Notes: generated by a model not told the origin, from the letters alone. DNA of 64,000 nucleotides from Paenibacillus turpanensis (GCF_011421635.1 NZ_WTLI01000015.1:1-64000), one strand, 5' to 3'. Numbered from the stretch's first letter, positions 18,407 to 27,863 are shown. Numbers and translations are program-made.

Positions 18407-19150
18407 ATGCCGTCGGAGGAAATGAATTTAGTTGATCATTTGGCGGAGCTTCGTAAACGACTTATCGTTACCTTGCTTACGTTTACGGCGGCTTTAGCTA
18501 TAAGCTTTATTTTTGTCAGAGATATTTACCTGTGGCTCGTGCGGAACTTGGATCAAAAGCTGACCATTCTCGGGCCCTCGGATATTTTATGGGTGTATTT
18601 CGTCATTTCCGGCGTCTGCGCGATTGCAGCGACGATTCCGATGGCCGGTTATCAGGTGTGGAGCTTTGTGAAGCCGGCTTTGAAGGAAAACGAGCAGAAG
18701 GCGACGCTCAGCTTCATTCCGGCGCTTGCAATTTTATTCATTGTGGGCCTTGCTTTCGGCTATTTTATTTTGTTTCCGATGGTTCTAATGTTTCTTCAGG
18801 GAATGGCCGGAGATTTCGAAACGATGTACACGGCGGAGAAGTATTTTACGTTTATGCTGTACATGACGCTGCCGTTCGGTCTGCTGTTTGAAATGCCGGT
18901 GATCGTCATGTTCTTAACTCGGCTCGGCATTGTGAACCCGGTGCTGCTGTCCAAGTCGCGGAAGCTGGCATATTTTATTTTGACCGTTGTTGCCGTGCTG
19001 GTGACACCGCCGGACCCGATGTCGGACATTCTGGTCATCGTACCGCTGTTCGGGTTGTATGAAGTGAGTATTTGGTTGTCCAAAATCACCTATAGAAAAA
19101 AGCTGTCCCGAGAGCAAGCAGAGCTCGGTCAACAGCTTGGAGCGGAGTAG
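18407..19150 (+). CDS. tatC: Twin-arginine translocase subunit TatC
   Basis: 247 residues with six membrane helices. It opens with the family motif VDHLAELRKRLI, followed by the conserved extracytoplasmic region before helix 2 and VVAVLVTPPDPMSDILVIVPLF near the end. It recognises twin-Arg signal peptides. A strong terminator overlaps the stop codon region. Confidence 0.97.
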   Translation: MPSEEMNLVDHLAELRKRLIVTLLTFTAALAISFIFVRDIYLWLVRNLDQKLTILGPSDILWVYFVISGVCAIAATIPMAGYQVWSFVKPALKENEQKATLSFIPALAILFIVGLAFGYFILFPMVLMFLQGMAGDFETMYTAEKYFTFMLYMTLPFGLLFEMPVIVMFLTRLGIVNPVLLSKSRKLAYFILTVVAVLVTPPDPMSDILVIVPLFGLYEVSIWLSKITYRKKLSREQAELGQQLGAE

Positions 19151-19179
19151 AGGGCTAGTGCAGCCCTCTGCTTTTTTTT
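19149..19179 (+). terminator. Terminator of tatAC
   Basis: AGAGGGCT (19149-19156), loop AGTGC, AGCCCTCT (19162-19169), then GC and eight T. The 5' arm overlaps the tatC stop. Confidence 0.92.
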
Positions 19180-19572
19180 ATGCGATATGAATGTAGCGAT
19201 TTCCAAGTCGTGCGATTTGAGGAAATGTGACATTCTGTTACCGTGATAAGATAGCTGCCCGTTCCCATCGGTGGTCTCCAATGAATAAGAGGAGAAGGGG
19301 GCGCTATTTCAAGTGTATGGAATAAATAGAGGGAGAAAAGGGTGCTATTTTCTCATAATAAAAAATTTAAGGGAATTATGGGGCCTAATCGGTTGGTTTT
19401 CCGTAAAATAGCGGAAGAAAATTCGCTTAACCATTGGAAGAGGGATCAAACTCGACAGCCGACGATAAGGCAGAACTTACGAGCCCAGTTGTCAAAAGAC
19501 ACCTTACCAGATGACATCGGCTGCTATTGATAAACGGTTGCTCATTATTAAAAGGCATCGATAGAGGTATTC
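19180..19572. other. About 390 bp with no supported gene; short GCTATTTT repeats
   Basis: No convincing coding sequence. The word GCTATTT occurs twice in direct orientation (near 19303 and 19343) and once inverted (AAAATAGCGG near 19408), each within purine-rich flanks. It looks like a small intergenic repeat, but three copies cannot define a family. Confidence 0.4.
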
Positions 19573-19842
19573 TTAATTTTTGTGGCGAGCACTATCCCGG
19601 TCGATGTAAATTTGAGATATCCATAGATATTCTGGCACACCGGAAAACCAAAGCCTCACCGGGTCACCGGTCTGAAGATCGGAAAGTCGGCCGCTGGCAT
19701 CCCGGAATGTAACGAGGGTATACGGGACAACGTTATACTCGATTCCGTCGACCTCAAGGGTGTAGGCTTTGGTTGCAGCTTCTCCCGTTCCGTACCAAGC
19801 TGTTATCGTTCCTTTCTTTTCACCGCTTTGAACCTCACCCAT
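19573..19842 (-). CDS. Uncharacterised small protein, possibly secreted if started upstream
   Basis: 89 residues from ATG 19842, which has an excellent AGAGGTGAT site 7 bases upstream. The frame is open back to a TTG at 19947; that extension adds a hydrophobic stretch (RFFLIMFLPSVFFCGQTVG) resembling a signal peptide but has only a weak ribosome site. The body (TITAWYGTGEAATKAYTLEV ... FSGVPEYLWISQIYIDR) is beta-rich and looks like a real folded domain. Family not recognised. Confidence 0.55.
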   Translation of the reverse strand: MGEVQSGEKKGTITAWYGTGEAATKAYTLEVDGIEYNVVPYTLVTFRDASGRLSDLQTGDPVRLWFSGVPEYLWISQIYIDRDSARHKN

Positions 19843-20026
19843 CGATATCACCTCTACATACAATCCAACGGTCTGTCCGCAAAAGAACACTGATGGCAAA
19901 AACATAATCAGGAAGAAACGGAGTTGATTCCTTTTCGCCAATAACAAACTCTTTATTTGTAAAATAGTGTATTTAATGTTGTACCTCTACAGAGAAAGAG
20001 AAGTTGTACCATAGGCACAATCGCTG

Positions 20027-20058
20027 TTGACCCTGACATTGATGTTATGGTTTATACT
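20027..20058 (+). promoter_or_regulatory. MerR-type promoter/operator of a broken merR gene
   Basis: TTGACC (20027-20032) and TATACT (20053-20058) are separated by 20 bp, the over-long spacer typical of MerR-activated promoters. The spacer holds an imperfect dyad (CCCTGACATTGATGTTATGG). The promoter is intact although the gene it served is broken. Confidence 0.65.
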
Positions 20059-20088
20059 GGAACCATCCCCGAAGGGAGGCAGAGCAGC

Positions 20089-20221
20089 ATGAAGATCGGG
20101 GAGTTATCTTCGCGCACCGGTGTTAGTGATCGTTTTTCGAAATAGGGAGCCGATGGAAAAGCTGGTTGGGCTGCGGCCAAAAGAAGTCTATCAAAAGACG
20201 TTGGATCGGTATTTAGAGTAG
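20089..20221 (+). pseudogene. Remnant of a MerR-family regulator (internal deletion)
   Basis: The ATG at 20089 begins a typical MerR N-terminus, MKIGELSSRTGVSDR, but the frame stops at 20143. In another frame, from about 20148, the sequence reads EPMEKLVGLRPKEVYQKTLD and ends at a TAG (20219-20221), like the C-terminal end of the same kind of regulator. The middle, including most of the helix-turn-helix and coiled coil, is missing. Both a deletion and a frame change are needed to explain it. Confidence 0.75.
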
Positions 20222-20262
20222 AGGATCAGAGGAATGATAGTTGTGGTAACGTGTTAAAAGCA

Positions 20263-20296
20263 CAAAAAAACCTGCTGGGTAAAGACCCGGCAGGTT
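20263..20296 (-). terminator. Terminator of the tRNA-Arg/tRNA-Pro transcript
   Basis: On the - strand AACCTGCCGGGT pairs with ACCCAGCAGGTT around CTTT, with one wobble, followed by a run of seven T. It lies about 40 bases past the tRNA-Pro end. Confidence 0.85.
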
Positions 20297-20334
20297 ATTT
20301 CCGTATGAATCTGCTGCACAGATTATATGAAGTA

Positions 20335-20408
20335 TCGGGATGACACGATTCGAACATGCGACCCCCTGGTCCCAAACCAGGTGCTCTACCAAGCTGAGCT
20401 ACATCCCG
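20335..20408 (-). tRNA. tRNA-Pro (anticodon UGG)
   Basis: 74 bases without encoded CCA. On the - strand it starts CGGGATG and has D arm GCTCAGCTTGGTAGAGC, anticodon stem CTGGT/ACCAG with loop TTGGGA carrying UGG, and T arm with GTTCGAATC. The acceptor closes with CATCCCG. Confidence 0.93.
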
Positions 20409-20428
20409 TAAATAAGATGCTTTCGAAA

Positions 20429-20503
20429 CGCGCCACGGCGGGATTCGAACCCGCGACGCACAGTTTAGGAAACTGTCGCTCTATCCTGCTGAGCTACGGG
20501 CGC
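20429..20503 (-). tRNA. tRNA-Arg (anticodon CCU) with an extra base in the acceptor stem
   Basis: 75 bases, no encoded CCA. D arm GCTCAGCAGGATAGAGC, anticodon stem ACAGT/ACTGT with loop TTCCTAA, so CCU; T arm GCGGG-TTCGAAT-CCCGC. The 5' acceptor strand GCGCCCG faces an 8-base 3' strand CGTGGCGC; pairing is perfect only if one U is bulged. It is read on the same strand as tRNA-Pro and shares its terminator. Confidence 0.88.
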
Positions 20504-20612
20504 TTAAGCAAGATATAATATAGCACACAATTTTTCATAGTGCAACAAGCGAGTTGGGGGTAAATATTGTCTATTGTGTGATAAAAGAAGATTAAAAAAA
20601 GAATGATAGCGG

Positions 20613-20637
20613 CGCTCCACCTGGTCGGAGCGTTTTT
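20613..20637. terminator. Hairpin between tRNA-Arg and tadA
   Basis: CGCTCC (20613-20618) pairs with GGAGCG (20627-20632), followed by TTTTT on the + strand. On the - strand, downstream of tadA, the T-run comes only after about 14 bases. It could end tadA weakly or block antisense transcription toward it. Confidence 0.55.
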
Positions 20638-20649
20638 GCTGCGAGAGGC

Positions 20650-21324
<675 letters not shown>

Positions 21325-21360
21325 TTAAGCGAATTTTTCGGACCAAGGAGTGTCAATTCA

Positions 21361-22461
21361 ATGGCGTTGAAAGCAGGGATCGTCGGGTTGCCGAATGTGG
21401 GTAAGTCGACTTTATTTAATGCGATTACTCAGGCTGGGGCGGAATCCGCCAACTATCCGTTTTGTACGATCGATCCGAATGTGGGGGTCGTCGAAGTACC
21501 GGATGAGCGGCTTCAGAAGCTGGCCGACATTGTCGTGCCGAACCGGATCGTGCCTACGGCATTTGAATTTGTCGATATTGCCGGTCTTGTTAAAGGGGCG
21601 AGCAAGGGCGAAGGTCTTGGCAACAAGTTTTTGGCGCATATTCGTGAGGTGGACGCGATTGTACATGTCGTCCGCTGTTTTGAAGATGAGAACATCACGC
21701 ATGTGTCGGGCGGTGTAAACCCGATTGACGATATTCAGGTGATTGAGCTGGAGCTGATCTTGGCGGATGTGGAATCCGTGGAAAAGCGAATCGAACGCTC
21801 CAAGAAAAATATGAAGGGCGGCGACAAGAAATACGCGGAAGAGGTAGCCATCCTCGAGCGTGTGCTTCAAGCCCTTTATAATGATAAGCCGGCGCGCAGC
21901 GTGGAGCTGACCGAGGATGAGAAGCTGATCATCCGCGATCTTCACCTGCTTACCATGAAGCCGATGCTTTACGCGGCGAACGTGAGCGAGGAGCATGCCG
22001 GCGATGCGGACAACCAGCCGCTCGTGCTGAAGGTGAAGGAATATGCCAAGGCGGAAGGCGCCGAGGTCGTAGCGATCAGCGCGAAGGTGGAATCTGAAAT
22101 CGCCGAGCTTGAGGGCGAGGACAAGGAAATGTTCCTGCAGGAGCTCGGACTGGAAGAGTCGGGCTTGGATCGGTTGATCCGCGCGGCCTACCGCCTGCTT
22201 GGCCTGTACACGTATTTCACGGCGGGTGTGCAAGAGGTTCGTGCGTGGACGATCCGCAAAGGCATGAAGGCGCCGCAGGCAGCGGGCGTTATTCACTCCG
22301 ACTTTGAGCGGGGCTTTATCCGGGCGGAGGTTGTCGGTTACGATGCGCTGGTGGAGTCGGGCTCGATGAACGCAGCGAAAGAAAAGGGTTTGCTTCGTTT
22401 GGAAGGCAAAGAATACGTCGTGCAGGACGGCGACGTGATGCATTTCCGTTTTAACGTATAA
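21361..22461 (+). CDS. ychF: Redox-regulated ATPase YchF (Obg-like)
   Basis: 366 residues from ATG 21361 (CAAGGAG upstream). The P-loop GLPNVGKST is followed by the switch region and [21 protein letters not shown]; the NxxE specificity motif (YAANVSEEH) replaces the NKxD of GTPases, which is why this protein prefers ATP. A helical insert and a C-terminal TGS domain ([20 protein letters not shown]) complete it. It binds ribosomes and takes part in stress responses. Confidence 0.97.
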   Translation: MALKAGIVGLPNVGKSTLFNAITQAGAESANYPFCTIDPNVGVVEVPDERLQKLADIVVPNRIVPTAFEFVDIAGLVKGASKGEGLGNKFLAHIREVDAIVHVVRCFEDENITHVSGGVNPIDDIQVIELELILADVESVEKRIERSKKNMKGGDKKYAEEVAILERVLQALYNDKPARSVELTEDEKLIIRDLHLLTMKPMLYAANVSEEHAGDADNQPLVLKVKEYAKAEGAEVVAISAKVESEIAELEGEDKEMFLQELGLEESGLDRLIRAAYRLLGLYTYFTAGVQEVRAWTIRKGMKAPQAAGVIHSDFERGFIRAEVVGYDALVESGSMNAAKEKGLLRLEGKEYVVQDGDVMHFRFNV

Positions 22462-22488
22462 TTTCCGCTTGTTTGAATGGTTTTCCGG

Positions 22489-22516
22489 TTGACATTCGGC
22501 CTTCCGGGGGCATAAT
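22489..22516 (+). promoter_or_regulatory. Promoter of prfA-prmC
   Basis: TTGACA (22489-22494) and CATAAT (22511-22516) with 16 bp between them, about 46 bases before the prfA ATG. Confidence 0.62.
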
Positions 22517-22562
22517 GATAATACAGAATATTTTTTGGGAAGAAAGGTAAGGGGTGAGCGTC

Positions 22563-23642
22563 ATGTTGGATCGTTTGCAGGCGCTGGCAGACCGGTACGA
22601 TAAGCTGAGCGAATTGCTCTGTGATCCCGATGTGGCGAACGACACGAAAAAGCTTCGGGAATACTCGAAAGAGCAGTCCGATCTCCAGGAAACATACGAA
22701 ACGTACCAGGAATATAAAACCGTCAGTGAGCAGCTGAGCGACGCTAAGGCCATGCTTGGCGAAAAGCTCGATGATGAAATGCGTGAAATGGTCAAAATGG
22801 AAATCGACGAGCTGTCGGAGCGTAAGGAAGAGTTGGAAGCGAAAATCAAAATTTTGATGCTTCCGAAGGATCCGAACGACGACAAGAACGTTATCGTCGA
22901 AATCCGCGGCGCGGCCGGCGGCGACGAGGCGGCGCTGTTTGCAGCCGACCTGTACCGGATGTACCAAAAGTACGCCGATGCTATGGGCTGGAAAACCGAG
23001 GTGCTCGATTCTAGCGTCAACGATTTGGGCGGCTTCAAGGAAATCGTATTTATGGTGCAGGGCAAGGGCGCGTACAGCAAGCTGAAGTACGAGAGCGGCG
23101 CGCACCGTGTACAGCGGATTCCGGCGACGGAATCAGGCGGACGGATTCATACGTCGACCTCGACGGTTGCGGTGCTTCCGGAGGTAGAGGACGTTGAAGT
23201 GGAAATTCGCGAAAGCGATATTCGCGTCGATACGTTCTGTTCCAGCGGTGCGGGCGGTCAGTCCGTTAACACGACCAAATCGGCGGTGCGTGTGACGCAT
23301 GTGCCGACGGGCATCGTAGCGACTTGTCAGGACGGCAAATCGCAAAACTCGAACAAAGAGATGGCGCTGCAGGTGCTGCGTGCGCGGATCTTTGAGAAAA
23401 TTCAGCAGGAAAAAATGGCGGAGTACGACAGCGAGCGCAAGAGCAAGGTTGGCACAGGCGACCGCAGTGAGCGCATCCGTACGTACAATTTCCCGCAAAG
23501 CCGGGTAACGGATCATCGGATCGGCCTTACGCTGCACCGTTTGGATTCAGTGTTAAACGGCGATCTGGAAGAAATCATCTCGGCACTTACCATCGCAGAG
23601 CAGACGGAGTTAATGGATAAAGAGAGCCAGTACGCAGGCTGA
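22563..23642 (+). CDS. prfA: Peptide chain release factor 1
   Basis: 359 residues from ATG 22563; a GTG nine bases earlier is the alternative. It ends translation at UAA and UAG. The stop-codon recognition motif RIPATESGG (PxT class) identifies RF1, and the hydrolysis motif [10 protein letters not shown] holds the GGQ. The product is nearly superposable on B. subtilis PrfA throughout. prmC, whose product methylates the GGQ glutamine, follows 16 bases downstream. Confidence 0.97.
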   Translation: MLDRLQALADRYDKLSELLCDPDVANDTKKLREYSKEQSDLQETYETYQEYKTVSEQLSDAKAMLGEKLDDEMREMVKMEIDELSERKEELEAKIKILMLPKDPNDDKNVIVEIRGAAGGDEAALFAADLYRMYQKYADAMGWKTEVLDSSVNDLGGFKEIVFMVQGKGAYSKLKYESGAHRVQRIPATESGGRIHTSTSTVAVLPEVEDVEVEIRESDIRVDTFCSSGAGGQSVNTTKSAVRVTHVPTGIVATCQDGKSQNSNKEMALQVLRARIFEKIQQEKMAEYDSERKSKVGTGDRSERIRTYNFPQSRVTDHRIGLTLHRLDSVLNGDLEEIISALTIAEQTELMDKESQYAG

Positions 23643-23658
23643 TGGGAGAGAGAATCAA

Positions 23659-24561
23659 TTGAGCACGAAAACGATGCGAGAAGCCTATGCAAGGGCTTCT
23701 TCTTTTTTACTGGAGCGCGGAGTGGAGGACAGCGGGCGCAATGTCGAGCTGCTTCTGATGCATGTTGCAGGAATAGGAAGGGCGCAGCTGTTTTCGCGCT
23801 GGAGCGAACCGATCGCGGAGGAAGTGGAAGAGGAGCTGGAGCGCCTGCTCATGCGCCGCGCCTCGGGGGAGCCGCTTCAGTATATTGTGGGCGATCAAGA
23901 GTTTTACGGCTTTCCGTTCGCGGTATCGCCGGCGGTGCTCATTCCGCGCCCGGAAACGGAGCTGCTCGTTGAGCAGCTGCTGGCCCGCGGCGATCGGCTG
24001 TTCGCCGGGGAAGCAGGGGCGGGCGAAGCCGGATCGACGGGAGCGGTGCGTCCGCAGGTGCTGGACATCGGCACGGGCAGCGGCTGCATTGCGGTGACGC
24101 TGGCGAAGCTGCGTCCGCAGTGGGGCGTGTCCGCCGTCGACATATCGGAGTCGGCGCTGGAAGTGGCTAAGGGCAACGCCGAGCGTCTTGGCGCGCCGGT
24201 GCGGTTTCTACACGGAAGCTGGCTGTCGCCGGCGCTGGAGGAAGGGCTGCGGGTCGACATCCTCGTGTCGAACCCGCCGTATATTCCCGCGGGGGAGCTT
24301 CCGTTTCTGCAGCGGGAGGTGCGCGATTACGAGCCGCGCGGTGCGCTGGACGGCGGCATCGACGGAATGGACCCGTACCGCGTGCTGGTCGAGCAGATGA
24401 AGCAGCTGCCCGGCGGCGGTCCGCGGCTGGTCGGCTTTGAAGTGGGCATTCACCAGGCGGAGCAGGTGGCAGGGCTGCTGCGCTCAAGCTCCGAGTGGGG
24501 CGGAGTGGATATTGTGAAGGATTACGCAGGGATTAAACGTCATGTGCTTGCGTGGCGGTAA
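23659..24561 (+). CDS. prmC: Release factor glutamine methyltransferase
   Basis: 300 residues. It methylates the GGQ glutamine of release factors using S-adenosylmethionine. The TTG start has GGGAGAGAG upstream; an ATG five codons in is the alternative. An N-terminal helical domain is followed by the SAM fold (VLDIGTGSGCIAVTLAKLRP) and the signature NPPYIP. A Gly/Ala-rich insertion (about residues 117-132, AGEAGAGEAGSTG) before the SAM motif is not usual. The second half is GC-rich. Confidence 0.96.
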   Translation: MSTKTMREAYARASSFLLERGVEDSGRNVELLLMHVAGIGRAQLFSRWSEPIAEEVEEELERLLMRRASGEPLQYIVGDQEFYGFPFAVSPAVLIPRPETELLVEQLLARGDRLFAGEAGAGEAGSTGAVRPQVLDIGTGSGCIAVTLAKLRPQWGVSAVDISESALEVAKGNAERLGAPVRFLHGSWLSPALEEGLRVDILVSNPPYIPAGELPFLQREVRDYEPRGALDGGIDGMDPYRVLVEQMKQLPGGGPRLVGFEVGIHQAEQVAGLLRSSSEWGGVDIVKDYAGIKRHVLAWR

Positions 24562-24578
24562 TTTATAAAGAAGATTGG

Positions 24579-24609
24579 AGAGCGGGGACACAGGTTCCTG
24601 CTCTTTTTT
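24579..24609 (+). terminator. Terminator of prfA-prmC
   Basis: AGAGCGGGGA (24579-24588) pairs with TTCCTGCTCT (24595-24604) with wobbles, then six T. Confidence 0.8.
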
Positions 24610-24630
24610 CGTTTAGGCAAGAAGCTGCAT

Positions 24631-24957
24631 TTACAGCGCTCGAAGGGCGAATACGACAAACAAAATCACATGGATGGAGAGCGCTGCCTGAAAGAGGCGG
24701 GGACTTTTGGCCTTCGCTTTGTTTAACAACCAAAAGGAAAGCAAAGGCATAAAAATAACGAACACCGGACCAATGCCGGACAGCAGCAAAAACATCAGGG
24801 CAAAATAGGACGGCGGACCGACGCCGTGCTCCCGATTTACGGCGAGCGCTTCCGGGGTATCGACGACGGTAATCGTGATCACCCAAAGGAACACGAAATA
24901 GTAGAGATATAGGCCAAGGAGCCAGAGTCCTTTTAACAACCGTTGTTTAACCTGCAA
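24631..24957 (-). CDS. Small membrane protein, unknown function
   Basis: 108 residues, TTG start justified by AAGGAGGG six bases upstream. Three hydrophobic helices (GLWLLGLYLYYFVFLWVITI, ALMFLLLSGIGPVFVIFMPL, and the C-terminal SIHVILFVVFAL). No recognised motif. It occupies the position of ywkF-type genes between prmC and spoIIR in Bacillus but I cannot show homology. Confidence 0.68.
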   Translation of the reverse strand: MQVKQRLLKGLWLLGLYLYYFVFLWVITITVVDTPEALAVNREHGVGPPSYFALMFLLLSGIGPVFVIFMPLLSFWLLNKAKAKSPRLFQAALSIHVILFVVFALRAL

Positions 24958-25032
24958 ATAGAACCCTCCTTAGGAAAGAGAAGATTGCTCGATAGGCGGA
25001 TCTAAAGGGCGCTGCAGGTGTGCCGGACCCGC

Positions 25033-25329
25033 TTATTTTTTCGAGTGAGAGGAACGCGTACCCCGTTTCATCCACTTTTTTCGCACAAAATCGATGATGC
25101 TGCCTGCGGCCCACCAAAAGCCAAGATGCAGAGCATAAAGAATGACGTGAAACAGCGGTTCAACGCCGATGGAAGTGTTTAGCTGCGTAAGCGGACGCTC
25201 AAACGCCATGTTAATAGGGTTGGTCAAAAAAATGACGATATTATTATCATCTTGCCCCAAAAGATGAAGGGCACATACGGACGCGGAAAAAGTGACCAGC
25301 CAAAAGCTGCATCGGTGATGTATTTTCAT
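25033..25329 (-). CDS. Small membrane protein, unknown function
   Basis: 98 residues, ATG with GGAGGT nine bases upstream. An N-terminal hydrophobic segment (CSFWLVTFSASVCALHLLG), a second one (PLFHVILYALHLGFWWAAG) and a basic C-terminal tail (RKKWMKRGTRSSHSKK). Family not recognised. It is read in the same direction as the membrane-protein gene that follows, 75 bases away. Confidence 0.66.
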   Translation of the reverse strand: MKIHHRCSFWLVTFSASVCALHLLGQDDNNIVIFLTNPINMAFERPLTQLNTSIGVEPLFHVILYALHLGFWWAAGSIIDFVRKKWMKRGTRSSHSKK

Positions 25330-25503
25330 GAGTGAAGACCTCCGTAGAATAGACTGAGCTGCCTTATAAACAGTGTAACGGCGCGGAAAGACAGGTCATA
25401 GTACTGAGTTTTTCTAGTACCTCAAAAAAATTACTAGATTACTAGGTTTAGATCTCCTACTCGGTGTCCATACTAGGACTATAAGAGAGAGGAGATGGAT
25501 ACG

Positions 25504-26271
25504 ATGTTTCATTCCAACCGGACTTCTAATCATACATATAATAGTGTTGAATTTTATCCGCGCCGCCAAAAGGTAAGCTCGAAAATGGTTACCTATCTCG
25601 CATTTCTGCTGGTCCTTCTGATCATGAGCTGGGAGTCGCACAAGGTAAATGCAGCGGTAGCCGCACCGAGCATTCCGCAGGAATCGATTCGTTTGCGCAT
25701 TCTTGCCAATTCCGATTCGCCGACGGATCAGCTGGTGAAGCGGGCCGTGCGCGATGAGATCGTGAAGGAAATGAACCAGTGGGTGAAGGGACCGGAAACG
25801 CTGGAGGAGGCAAGAGCGATTGTTGCTGCGCATCTTCCGGAGCTGGAAGCGGCGGTCGCTAGAGTGCTGGAGCAGCGCGGCTTCAATTACACATATCAAG
25901 TGGAGCTGGGGCAGATCGATTTTCCGACGAAAATGTACGGCAACGAAATGTATCCGGCAGGCAAGTATGAAGCGGTATTGGTGACCCTCGGCAACGGGGA
26001 AGGGCAAAATTGGTGGTGCGTGCTGTTTCCGCCGCTGTGCTTTGTCGATATCGTTTCGGGCGACAAGAAGAAGGAAGAGGAAACGAAGGTCGAAAAGAGC
26101 GAGGAGCAAACACCAGCAGGTGAAAAAGGCTCAAAGACTGCTTCGGCAAAAGGAGATTCCGGTAAGGTTGTAGTTGCTTCTGCACAGGCCGATGCGGAGC
26201 CGGAGGTTCGGTTTTTCGTGGTGGAGCTGTTTCAAAAGCTCGGCGGTTTTGTAAAAAGCCTGTTCGCGTAA
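25504..26271 (+). CDS. spoIIR: Stage II sporulation protein R
   Basis: 255 residues from ATG 25504, nine bases after GGAG (the ATG at 25495 abuts that site). SpoIIR is secreted by the forespore and signals the mother cell to activate SpoIIGA, which matures sigma-E. It has an N-terminal membrane/signal segment (MVTYLAFLLVLLIMSW), the family hallmark RLRILANSDSPTDQ, then NWWCVLFPPLCF. The C-terminal tail (about 185-255) is longer and more charged than in Bacillus and ends in an amphipathic segment. Position between prmC and ywlC agrees with B. subtilis. Confidence 0.94.
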   Translation: MFHSNRTSNHTYNSVEFYPRRQKVSSKMVTYLAFLLVLLIMSWESHKVNAAVAAPSIPQESIRLRILANSDSPTDQLVKRAVRDEIVKEMNQWVKGPETLEEARAIVAAHLPELEAAVARVLEQRGFNYTYQVELGQIDFPTKMYGNEMYPAGKYEAVLVTLGNGEGQNWWCVLFPPLCFVDIVSGDKKKEEETKVEKSEEQTPAGEKGSKTASAKGDSGKVVVASAQADAEPEVRFFVVELFQKLGGFVKSLFA

Positions 26272-26292
26272 ATGTTGGCGGCGTCAAAATTT

Positions 26293-26301
26293 TGGTATAA
26301 T
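26293..26301 (+). promoter_or_regulatory. Extended -10 promoter of ywlC
   Basis: TG-G-TATAAT (26293-26301), 70 bases before the start codon; no clear -35. Confidence 0.5.
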
Positions 26302-26370
26302 CGATGTCATTGATTAACAATGAGGCGCAGATAATGCGATACATATTACCTGAAACAGAGGGCGGCAGGC

Positions 26371-27549
26371 ATGACGAAGGAATGGATAATACAGTTCGGC
26401 GAAATCGGAACGGATGGGCAAGATGATATAGGCAGGAAGGAACGCGTCGAGAGAGAGAAAACGGCTCTGGAAGAAGCGGCGGACATTCTCCGTGCGGGCG
26501 GCGTGGTCGCCTTTCCGACAGAGACGGTATACGGCCTTGGGGCCGATGCGACAAATACAAAAGCGGTGGAGCGGGTGTTCGAGGCGAAGGGGAGGCCGTC
26601 GGACAACCCGCTTATTGTCCATGTTGCGAGCATACGGCAGGCCGAGGAGCTGGCGGTGGAATTACATGAGCTGGAGCGGCAGCTGATGGAAAAGTTTTGG
26701 CCGGGGCCGCTGACGGTGATTGTACCGGTGAAGCCCGGAGCGGTGTCGGAGCGCGTGACCTGCGGGCTGGCGACGGTCGGGCTGCGCATGCCGGACCACC
26801 CGGTGGCGCTCGCGCTGATTGAAGCGGCGGCGCTGCCAATCGCCGCGCCGAGCGCGAACCGCTCGGGCCGGCCGAGCCCAACGCGCGCGGAGCATGTGCG
26901 CGTCGATTTGGCCGGGCGCATCGACGGCCTCGTCGACGGCGGCGCGACAGGCGTCGGCCTGGAGTCGACCGTAGTCGAGGTCACACGCGGCGAGGTGCAC
27001 CTGCTGCGGCCGGGCGGCGTGACGCCGGAGATGCTGCGCGAGGCCGGCTTCCGCGTGGCGGCGCCTGCTGCGGCTGACGCGGGCGGCGGCGATACACCGC
27101 CGGAGACGGCCGCCGGTAGCGGCGCAGCGGGGCCGGGCGCGATGGCGGCCGCGGAAGCGCCGCGCTCGCCCGGCATGAAGTACGCGCACTACGCCCCGCA
27201 GGGCGAGCTCGTGCTTGTCGAAGGCGGCGCGCCGGAAGCGCGGGCGCACCGCATCCGGGAGCTGGCGGCCCAAGCGGCGGCCGCCGGAGAGCGCACCGGC
27301 ATCCTCACGTATGCCGAGCATGCCGGTGCCTTCGCAGGCGCGGCCGACGTCGTCGCGCTTTGCGGAAGCGTAAGCGATCTCGCGCGCACGGCTCGCGAGC
27401 TGTTCGCTGCCCTTCGTCGCTTCGATGACGAAGGGGTCACGCGTATAATTGCCGAAGGCTGCCCGGAGGAGGGGCTCGGGCTCGCCGTTATGAACCGCCT
27501 GCGCAAGGCCGCCGGCGGCCGCATCGAGCGGCTGGAGCAGCCGAAGTAA
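26371..27549 (+). CDS. ywlC: L-threonylcarbamoyladenylate synthase
   Basis: 392 residues, the long Sua5 form. It makes threonylcarbamoyl-AMP from Thr, bicarbonate and ATP for t6A37 of ANN-reading tRNAs. The YrdC domain shows GGVVAFPTETVYGLG, KGRPSDNPL and the conserved PSANRSGRPSPT, followed by the KYAHYAPQGEL linker and the C-terminal Sua5 domain. From about 26760 onward the base composition is much richer in G and C, and the domain linker is Ala/Gly-rich (residues about 230-262), though the reading frame and motifs stay intact. Confidence 0.95.
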   Translation: MTKEWIIQFGEIGTDGQDDIGRKERVEREKTALEEAADILRAGGVVAFPTETVYGLGADATNTKAVERVFEAKGRPSDNPLIVHVASIRQAEELAVELHELERQLMEKFWPGPLTVIVPVKPGAVSERVTCGLATVGLRMPDHPVALALIEAAALPIAAPSANRSGRPSPTRAEHVRVDLAGRIDGLVDGGATGVGLESTVVEVTRGEVHLLRPGGVTPEMLREAGFRVAAPAAADAGGGDTPPETAAGSGAAGPGAMAAAEAPRSPGMKYAHYAPQGELVLVEGGAPEARAHRIRELAAQAAAAGERTGILTYAEHAGAFAGAADVVALCGSVSDLARTARELFAALRRFDDEGVTRIIAEGCPEEGLGLAVMNRLRKAAGGRIERLEQPK

Positions 27550-27863
27550 CATGGCGTGAACCGAAAGATAGCGATTGTCGGAAGAGTACAAGCTCATGCC
27601 GGTCGTCCACAGCATGCTCGCACGAACACGGAGACGGCCATTCCGTATTTCAGCATTTTACGAGGACTCATCATCCGGCTTGCAGGCTGTAATGTATAAC
27701 TGTATCGCAGTCCGTATCCTGCTCGATTCGGCGATACCATGCTGCCGTGAGCATGCGACCGTATCATTTTTCCTGGAAAGCCTTGATCCCGTCCACTTCT
27801 AGAGACATGTTTCCCAGCTTGTTCGCATATTCTTGAACAGAATACGGACAAGGGGGAACCGGA
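27550..27863. other. 314 bp without a supported gene
   Basis: No open frame with a family resemblance or ribosome site. A - strand frame near 27764-27860 (YSVQEYANKLGNMSLEVDGI) and another near 27600-27690 look protein-like but are short and out of frame, possibly decayed coding sequence. A CATGCT/AGCATG dyad lies near 27740-27755. I looked for a yybP-type manganese riboswitch before mntP and did not find its core. Confidence 0.35.

Noticed and set aside
19342..19530. 62-codon open frame on the + strand
   Set aside because: No ribosome site, low-quality peptide, overlaps the GCTATTTT repeat region.
20327..20518. Open frame on the + strand over the two tRNA genes
   Set aside because: It is the antisense of tRNA-Pro and tRNA-Arg; the peptide is an artefact.
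27550..27863. Manganese (yybP-ykoY) riboswitch before mntP
   Set aside because: Expected from function, but the conserved core loops are not present in the interval.
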